A stretch of DNA of 55,429 nt from JBHELG01 sp046263195 (GTDB lineage: Bacteria; Actinomycetota; Nitriliruptoria; Nitriliruptorales; JAHWKO01). Under the pieces are notes generated by a model. It did not search any database, was not told the DNA's origin, and saw only the letters and a list, made by a program, of their open reading frames with translations. The DNA lies in the NCBI GenBank assembly GCA_046263195.1, contig JBHELG010000021.1, positions 1-55,429 on the forward strand, in the 5' to 3' direction. Positions 51,316 through 55,429 of this stretch are shown here, piece after piece. Numbering within the stretch: position 1 is the stretch's first letter; the number at the start of each line of letters is the position of its first letter. Position numbers and translations under genes: made by a program.

Positions 51316-51566
51316 CAGTGAACCTCGGGGGGCTCAAAACAGTTGTGGAACAGGTTAGCGACATCATCGGTCCATTCCCCGAGGAACTCAACGGTCACGT
51401 GCTCAGGGTTACGGTGAGTGGGATTGAGGCGCACGCGGAAGCCGGCATCCTCGAGCCGTCCTACGGTTGTGTGCCGTACCGCTTCTCCCTTCCTGATGCC
51501 CCGCTTCACGGGACGGACCGTCCGGGCCATCTCCGTAGGTGTGAGCCTCCCGCGCGTCAGCGACAT
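51315..51566 (-). CDS. Hypothetical small protein coupled to the 147-residue protein
   Basis: An 83-residue protein (MSLTRGRLTPTEMARTVRPV, then KRGIRKGEAVRHTTVGRLED and VTVEFLGEWTDDVANLFHNC). It is basic in the first half and acidic at the end, which might suggest nucleic-acid contact; this is weak inference. The frame is open up to 51713, but the ATG at 51566 has a gtcgggg sequence before it and better composition. It overlaps the next gene by ATGA. Confidence 0.5.
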   Translation of the reverse strand: MSLTRGRLTPTEMARTVRPVKRGIRKGEAVRHTTVGRLEDAGFRVRLNPTHRNPEHVTVEFLGEWTDDVANLFHNCFEPPEVH

Positions 51567-51755
51567 CCCCGACTCGCGCCCACGGCGGGGGTAACAACGG
51601 AACCCGCCTCGCGACCCTTCGGGCGAGGTGTTGACGTCCCCGTAGTGGGAAAGCGTCTCGTGCCGTGGGAGGGGCTCGTCCTGGGCGGCGGAAGGCCCCC
51701 CGGTCATCGACACGCCCCTACTCCTCCTGCCCCGCCCGCTGAGCTCGCGACCTAG

Positions 51756-52160
51756 TCAGATCGCGTTGTACACCAACTCCTCGGCCAGGCTGAGGATGAA
51801 GCCGACGACGAACATCGAGGTGATGAACAACGCCCCGGGCAGGCCGACGAGCCCCGTCGTGAGCCCGGCGATCGACTGACCGTCCTTGGGTTGACGGAGC
51901 AGGCCCGGCACGCTCAGCGCCACGGCGGGGACGGCGAGGCCGAGGCCGATGAGCGGGATCCAGAAGAAGACGATGCTCAAGATCCCGAGCACCATGCTCG
52001 CGGTGCCGTAGTTCGCCTCGGGCATCGGAGGTGTCTCGGCCGCACGCTGTGCAAGCTGTGCGTCCAACTCGAGGCGAGCGCGCAGGGCATTCTCGAGGGG
52101 GTCGCGCTTCGCGGCTTCGTGCCGATCCTTCAGGTCTTGGAAGTCAGGGTGAAGTGCCAC
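51756..52160 (-). CDS. Small membrane protein (DUF4190-like)
   Basis: A 134-residue protein with a charged N-terminal half (DLKDRHEAAKRDPLENALRA) and two membrane helices: TASMVLGILSIVFFWIPLIGLGLAVPA in two parts, and LVGLPGALFITSMFVVGFIL. The ASMVLGILSI-x-F-W-IP pattern resembles DUF4190 proteins. The GTG start is preceded by aaggaact. Part of a minus-strand series of small envelope proteins. Confidence 0.65.
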   Translation of the reverse strand: MALHPDFQDLKDRHEAAKRDPLENALRARLELDAQLAQRAAETPPMPEANYGTASMVLGILSIVFFWIPLIGLGLAVPAVALSVPGLLRQPKDGQSIAGLTTGLVGLPGALFITSMFVVGFILSLAEELVYNAI

Positions 52161-52181
52161 GTTCAGTTCCTTGTCGGGTTG

Positions 52182-52376
52182 TTATGGGAGGTCGCGAATC
52201 AGGCAGCCGAGCCGACAGGTGCCGTGCGTTGCGCCTTGTGAGGTGAAGATGACGAGGCCCACGGCCACGACGAAGATCGCGGCGGCCGTCGTCGGCTTAC
52301 CCCTGATGAGGGCGATCGCGGCCGGGATGACGCCTAACACGATGACGAGGATGAGCCCCGAGTAATCGGACGCCAG
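52182..52376 (-). CDS. 64-residue membrane protein with probable CTG start
   Basis: The minus-strand frame reads LASDYSGLILVIVLGVIPAA, IALIRGKPTTAAAIFVVAVG, then LVIFTSQGATHGTCRLGCL and stops at TAA. It gives two membrane helices and a tail with two cysteines. There is no ATG, GTG or TTG start, but a CTG at 52376 follows a perfect AAGGAG with six bases between. Its neighbours have the same aaggag-type signals before GTG starts, which supports the reading. Confidence 0.5.
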   Translation of the reverse strand: MASDYSGLILVIVLGVIPAAIALIRGKPTTAAAIFVVAVGLVIFTSQGATHGTCRLGCLIRDLP

Positions 52377-52416
52377 TGTGATCTCCTTGTGACTGGTGAG
52401 GTTGTCGGCCGGTTCG

Positions 52417-52445
52417 GGCCCTGACTGAAGCCGTCACCGCCACCA
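52417..52445. repeat. 29-bp exact direct repeat, copy 1
   Basis: ggccctgactgaagccgtca followed by ccgccacca at 52417-52445 is identical to 52912-52940. A diverged third copy is at 53631-53660. It overlaps the 3' end of the small basic gene in copy 2, so copy 1 is a remnant of the same module. Confidence 0.75.
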
Positions 52446-52459
52446 TGCGCGACGATGGG

Positions 52460-52870
52460 TCAGTACAACGGGCGGCGCTGAGCCTCGAGTTCACGACGGT
52501 ACTCATCCATCTTGCGACGGAACTCAGCCTGCGACTCAGCTTGTTGCCGGTCCCGTTTCTCGCGCCGCAGGTCTTCCCGCAACTGCGCAACCTCGTCCTC
52601 GAGGTCGGACTCAGGCTCGGGGTGATGGTGGTACGGCGTGGACGGCGGCTGATCGGACAAGAAGCGCTCCACTCGTTCCCGCTGGTCGGCATACCACCGC
52701 TCCACCGCGCCGGGACACGGGTGCTCCCAAGGCGGGGTGGTATCGGCCACGTTGCAGGCGGGGGCCGGGGGTGGTGGTGGCGGTGGTGGCGGGGCGACGG
52801 CGGGCTCGGCCTCACCACACCCGACCGCGAGGACGCCGATCAAGGCCGCCCCGAGGACGAGCGTCTTCAC
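52460..52870 (-). CDS. Lipoprotein with proline-rich and coiled-coil regions
   Basis: A 136-residue lipoprotein: signal peptide MKTLVLGAALIGVLAVGCGE with the lipobox LAVGC (Cys18). Then come a proline run, a short Cys-containing segment and an acidic/basic coiled coil (LEDEVAQLREDLRREKRDRQ). It should sit outside the membrane, anchored by a lipid. The GTG start has aaggagatcag before it. Its signal peptide and upstream sequence are nearly identical to those of the 53590 lipoprotein, pointing to module duplication. Confidence 0.75.
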   Translation of the reverse strand: MKTLVLGAALIGVLAVGCGEAEPAVAPPPPPPPPPAPACNVADTTPPWEHPCPGAVERWYADQRERVERFLSDQPPSTPYHHHPEPESDLEDEVAQLREDLRREKRDRQQAESQAEFRRKMDEYRRELEAQRRPLY

Positions 52871-52911
52871 GTTCTGATCTCCTTCGGGTTGTTGTAGTTG
52901 TCGGCGGCTCA

Positions 52912-52940
52912 GGCCCTGACTGAAGCCGTCACCGCCACCA
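52912..52940. repeat. 29-bp exact direct repeat, copy 2
   Basis: Identical to 52417-52445. The nearby stretches cggcgcacgaccttgcggcc (52948-52967) and ttcacgttctgatctcct (52867-52884) recur near 53667 and 53586 in the other module. Confidence 0.75.
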
Positions 52941-53096
52941 CAACCGGCGCACGACCTTGCGGCCGATCACCTTGTTGACGAGGCGCTTCGCGATCCTCGA
53001 GGGCTTGCCCGAGGCGATCGCTGAAACGTCGCCCAGGATCGCGCTGGCTCGGTAGGAGGCCCGGCGGGCCTGACGGAGGGTGCGGAGGAGGCTCAC
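52929..53096 (-). CDS. 55-residue basic protein coupled to a lipoprotein gene
   Basis: A very basic small protein: VSLLRTLRQARRASYRASAI, LGDVSAIASGKPSRIAKRLV, NKVIGRKVVRRLWWR. The GTG start at 53096 overlaps the stop of the upstream lipoprotein (GTGA), so translation is coupled. Similar short basic proteins with an R-R-x-Y-R-A ... GKP-x-R-x-x-KR ... GR-x-x-x-R pattern occur in actinobacterial phages and elements, from memory. A decayed paralogue lies at 53650-53806. Confidence 0.6.
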   Translation of the reverse strand: MSLLRTLRQARRASYRASAILGDVSAIASGKPSRIAKRLVNKVIGRKVVRRLWWR

Positions 53097-53590
53097 GACG
53101 CCTCCTCAACACACTCCTTCGCGCGCGCCACGAACGGGTCGCTAACCGGCCAGTTCTCCTCATCAGCGTGCGTGATGGTGGAGAACGACTGCGCGAGGTG
53201 GTCGACCGCATTGTAGGAGCCGGGGTTGGTCAGGTTCGACGTCGCCCATACAGCGGTGTCGCCTGGGCCTTCGATCCCTGGACCCTCGAGCTCCGCAGCG
53301 ACGAACCATACGTCTGCCGGACTGCCGTCGCGATTTACCCGGGTGATCGCCTTCACCGCTTGCAAGTTGGTGGGACGGGCGCCGTAGATCATCCGCGACG
53401 AGATGACATCCGAGGCCGGCGCGCACGGTTGGGCCGCAACCATCTTGCGATGAGCTTGGTCGCGAGCCAAGCGGTTCTGTTCCGCAGTCGTAGGGGTGGA
53501 GGCGGGCGCGCCCGGAGCGGAGGCACTCGAGCCGCCGCACCCGACCGCGAGGACGCCGATCAGGGCGGCACCAATGGCGAGCTTCTTCAC
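53093..53590 (-). CDS. Lipoprotein, 165 residues
   Basis: Signal peptide MKKLAIGAALIGVLAVGCGG (GTG start read as Met; lipobox LAVGC). A serine/proline linker follows, then a globular part with MVAAQPCAPASDVISSRMIY, DVWFVAAELEGPG and ATSNLTNPGSYNAVDHLAQS, and a C-terminal cysteine (AKECVEEAS). A lipid-anchored exterior protein of unknown function; in phage regions such lipoproteins can block superinfection, but nothing specific shows this. The start has gaggagatcag upstream. It is coupled to the 55-residue basic gene. Confidence 0.75.
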   Translation of the reverse strand: MKKLAIGAALIGVLAVGCGGSSASAPGAPASTPTTAEQNRLARDQAHRKMVAAQPCAPASDVISSRMIYGARPTNLQAVKAITRVNRDGSPADVWFVAAELEGPGIEGPGDTAVWATSNLTNPGSYNAVDHLAQSFSTITHADEENWPVSDPFVARAKECVEEAS

Positions 53591-53649
53591 GTTCTGATCT
53601 CCTCGGGGTTGTCTGAGTTGTCGGCGGGCCCGGGCGCAGGCTGAAGTCG

Positions 53650-53806
53650 TCATCGCCACCCCATCCGGCGCACGACCTTGCGGCCGAGGAAGATCGTTCG
53701 CGGCTCGCTTGAGCACCCTCGAGGGCTTGCCCGCTGCGACCGCCTCGAGCCACCCGAGGAGGCTCCCGGCTCGGTAGGCGCCTCGACGAGCTCGACGGAG
53801 TACCGT
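53650..53806 (-). pseudogene. Decayed paralogue of the small basic protein
   Basis: The minus strand reads VLRRARRGAYRAGSLLGWLE, AVAAGKPSRVLKRA and then, only after a frame change near 53695-53705, RTIFLGRKVVRRMGWR and a TGA. It is clearly related to the intact 55-residue protein but lacks a start codon and is frameshifted. Confidence 0.65.
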
Positions 53807-53923
53807 TCGTGCGGTCCCGTCTCGGTCCCGTCCGAGGACGTAAACCGACCTAAACCACTGTCAGATAGCAACAGGCTTGGGACTCGCGGAAATGGCCGCT
53901 GACCTGCGATAACGCCGGATTCG
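53807..53923. other. Gap before the tRNA-like fragment
   Basis: No gene is supported. The sequence is less GC-rich (aaccactgtcagatagcaac) and leads into the attachment-like tRNA fragment. Confidence 0.3.
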
Positions 53924-53969
53924 TGGTGGTCAGGGGCAGAATCGAACTGCCGACACCCGCATTTTCAGT
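53924..53969 (-). other. tRNA-Phe 3' half, probable integration attachment site
   Basis: On the minus strand the sequence has an anticodon loop CTGAAAA (anticodon GAA, Phe), the 3' anticodon stem TGCGG, GTGTC, a perfect T arm GGCAG-TTCGATT-CTGCC, the acceptor strand CCTGACC and a terminal ACCA (53927-53924). The 5' half is missing: the bases before the loop (GAACAGAA) do not pair, and no GGTCAGG acceptor strand is seen upstream. A tRNA 3' half starting at the anticodon loop is what a tyrosine-integrase attachment site leaves behind. Confidence 0.75.
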
Positions 53970-54071
53970 TCTGTTCCGGCCGTATGATCCGGTCCAGGTC
54001 CGTGCGCATCGTGACCTGATCAGGCGTTTTATGGCCGGGGCGTCCAATGCCGTGCAGGGAAGTCGCCCGGG

Positions 54072-54095
54072 GTTGCTGTCACCGTTGCTGTCACG
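54072..54095. repeat. Tandem 12-bp repeat next to the att-like site
   Basis: GTTGCTGTCACC (54072-54083) is followed directly by GTTGCTGTCACG (54084-54095). Such tandem repeats near a tRNA attachment site could be integrase arm sites or the relic of an integrase 3' end. Confidence 0.5.
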
Positions 54096-54550
54096 GAACT
54101 GGTAGCCCGCAAAGAGGCCAGCCGCGTACGAGGTGGACGACGTAGGTGTCGCGGGTCTCGGGAAATGTCGGAGGGGGCCCGTGGCCAGCCGCTTTGGCGG
54201 GATGGGCCCCCCGCGCGGCCGCTGCGGGGCAGTTTCAAGACGGCCGAGGTGGTAATTGTTTCCGCTTGCGAATCTCTGGTATCCGGCGCGAGCTGCAGAA
54301 ACACCCTCCAGTCATCGCATACTCCTTGTTTTGGAGTTCGTGCGGCCCCCGGTGCCGCCCCAGCATTCCCCTTTGAGAGGCCTACCGCGGGGCGAAGGGG
54401 GGACGATCGGGGGTCAGCTCCGTGCGAGGGTTGTGCCTGACCTCGGCGTCTTCGACTGTTGCCGCGACCTGGTTCCTCCTCGTGGCGTGCTGCCGCGTTT
54501 CGGTCTGTGGCGGTCGTGTCGGGAGGGATGGACCTGGTTTTGACCTGAGG
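54096..54550. other. Non-coding or decayed stretch
   Basis: I see no supported gene. Composition is mixed, with an AT-richer patch near 54250-54330 (gtggtaattgtttccgcttg). Probably degraded element DNA plus the 3' flank of the methyltransferase gene. Confidence 0.3.
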
Positions 54551-55324
54551 TTACGCGAGCACGCGACCGGCAACGACGATGTAACCGAGATAGGGGACGC
54601 TGCGTGCCATGCGCGGCATGAGCCATGCCAGCTTGCGTAGATAAGTGATGCGCGTTAACGCCTGAGCGCCGAAGGCCAGGGTGCCGGCCATCCCTTCGTC
54701 GGCGAGGAAGCCACGTGGGGTCATCATCTCGAACGGACCCGTTGACGTGCGCAGGTCCGTCAGCCCCGCAGCTTTGTAGATGGACACCCAGTCCTCGACA
54801 CTGTCGAACTGCAATCCCGGACAGACCTCGCCGAGGAAGATCTGACGCGCCTCTGGGGTCGGCGGGCGGAGCCAGAAGAACTCAGTCGCTAGTACCCTTC
54901 CCTCGGGTCGGCACACACGTACCAGTTCGCGCGCCGCCCGGGCTCGATCAACGAACATCGTTACCGCCTCGGCAACCACGCAGTCGAAGCTCGCGTCTTC
55001 ATACGGCAAGTCGAGGATGTCGGCTTGCTCGACGCGGACGCCACCGACCCCGGCGCGGCGGACGTGATGCTGGGCTCGCTCCACCATCATTGGTGCCACG
55101 TCGGCCGCGGTCACCTTGACCCTGAACTGGAGGGCCATTCGAATGGCCGTTGTCCCTACGCCACAGCCGACGTCCAAGACCTCCTCGTCCGGCTGCAGTT
55201 GCGCCCACTGAAGCAACTGATCGGTCGCCCGCCGTCCCCCCGGATGAATGATGCGCTTGCCGAGCACTGCCATCAGGGCGTAGGGATCGAGGTTGCGGAT
55301 CTCGTCGACAGTCAGTGCTTTCAT
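54551..55324 (-). CDS. Class I SAM-dependent methyltransferase
   Basis: A 257-residue methyltransferase with motif I EVLDVGCGVGTTAIRMAL (near residue 49), the acidic strand VKVTAADVAPMMVERAQHHV, ADILDLPYEDASFDCVVAEA (motif IV region) and a C-terminal cap. It resembles UbiE/SmtA-like small-molecule methyltransferases; the acceptor is unknown. The ATG at 55324 is chosen because the fold starts there; the frame is open to 55369. It lies between the tRNA-Phe fragment and the att-like stretch at the window end, so it could be cargo or chromosomal. Confidence 0.85.
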   Translation of the reverse strand: MKALTVDEIRNLDPYALMAVLGKRIIHPGGRRATDQLLQWAQLQPDEEVLDVGCGVGTTAIRMALQFRVKVTAADVAPMMVERAQHHVRRAGVGGVRVEQADILDLPYEDASFDCVVAEAVTMFVDRARAARELVRVCRPEGRVLATEFFWLRPPTPEARQIFLGEVCPGLQFDSVEDWVSIYKAAGLTDLRTSTGPFEMMTPRGFLADEGMAGTLAFGAQALTRITYLRKLAWLMPRMARSVPYLGYIVVAGRVLA

Positions 55325-55401
55325 GAACGGATCGTGGCCCACGCCTGGCCGAGCGTCAATCCTCTGCAAAGTGGGCGCCTCTGGGGAACGAGCGAACGAG
55401 C

Positions 55402-55422
55402 GCCGACACCTGCATCTTCAGT
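55402..55422 (-). repeat. Second att-like stretch at the window end
   Basis: gccgacacctgcatcttcagt matches 53949-53969 (gccgacacccgcattttcagt) at 19 of 21 positions in the same orientation. It covers the anticodon-loop/variable region of the tRNA-Phe fragment, but the T arm is not conserved here, so it is not a tRNA gene. Confidence 0.5.
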
Positions 55423-55429
55423 CTCATGA

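Noticed and set aside
53923..54105. 60-codon protein starting MVVRGRIELPTPAFS
   Set aside because: This is the well-known spurious translation of the complement of a tRNA 3' half.
53924..54110. Intact tRNA-Phe interrupted by a group I intron at the anticodon loop
   Set aside because: No 5' half with a GGTCAGG acceptor strand or D arm is found upstream on the minus strand within several hundred bases.

Overview
The window is a GC-rich bacterial chromosome segment, most likely from an actinobacterium. I base this on the composition, many GTG starts and 4-base ATGA/GTGA gene overlaps, several probable leaderless promoters (a TANNNT box 6-10 bases before ATG), a Tad pilus locus without a secretin (a single-membrane layout), PurS with the short PurL, and a valine/leucine-type dehydrogenase. 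A deep actinobacterial lineage such as Acidimicrobiia or Nitriliruptoria is a guess; the genus cannot be read from the sequence.

Left part (1-18.7 kb): a proton-pumping pyrophosphatase, a lipoate-ligase-like protein coupled to a protein of unknown function, a small helix-turn-helix protein with its own palindromic operator, then a nine-gene Tad/Flp pilus operon (cpaB, tadZ, tadA, tadB, tadC, a pilin and three TadE/G-like pseudopilins). A small phosphatase and a TPP-riboswitch-controlled thiC follow. Convergent to thiC is a membrane LysM protein with a textbook leaderless promoter. Then come purS, an unexpected membrane zincin, and purQ, followed by a secreted protein and a hypothetical gene that diverge around a 25-bp dyad.

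Middle part (18.8-37.3 kb): purL, an acyl-CoA dehydrogenase, nadA-nadB with the NAD regulator NrtR just upstream and a perfect palindrome over the nadA promoter, moaA, purF, purM, an amino-acid dehydrogenase and several small genes. An eis-type acetyltransferase and an alpha/beta hydrolase on either side of purM are both broken by frameshifts. A family of short palindromic repeats built on AGCGGTCTTGG lies in many gaps, and one copy lies inside the purM 5' coding sequence.

Right part (37.3-55.4 kb): the most striking block is a minus-strand operon that joins HerA, Mre11/SbcD, Rad50/SbcC, a NurA-like nuclease and a divergent endonuclease V. This is the archaeal-type DNA end-resection set in a bacterium, with an extra nuclease-like member. 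A cold-shock gene with promoter and terminator lies upstream. Next is a sulfur-type set (TauE/SafE exporter, Rrf2 regulator) and a PEP-synthase C-terminal half lacking its ATP-grasp half. From 49.1 kb the sequence is a mobile-element graveyard: an integrase fragment, a truncated membrane gene, a frameshifted tail tape-measure end, duplicated lipoprotein/basic-protein modules, and a tRNA-Phe 3' half that looks like an attachment site. The window closes with a methyltransferase gene and a second att-like stretch.
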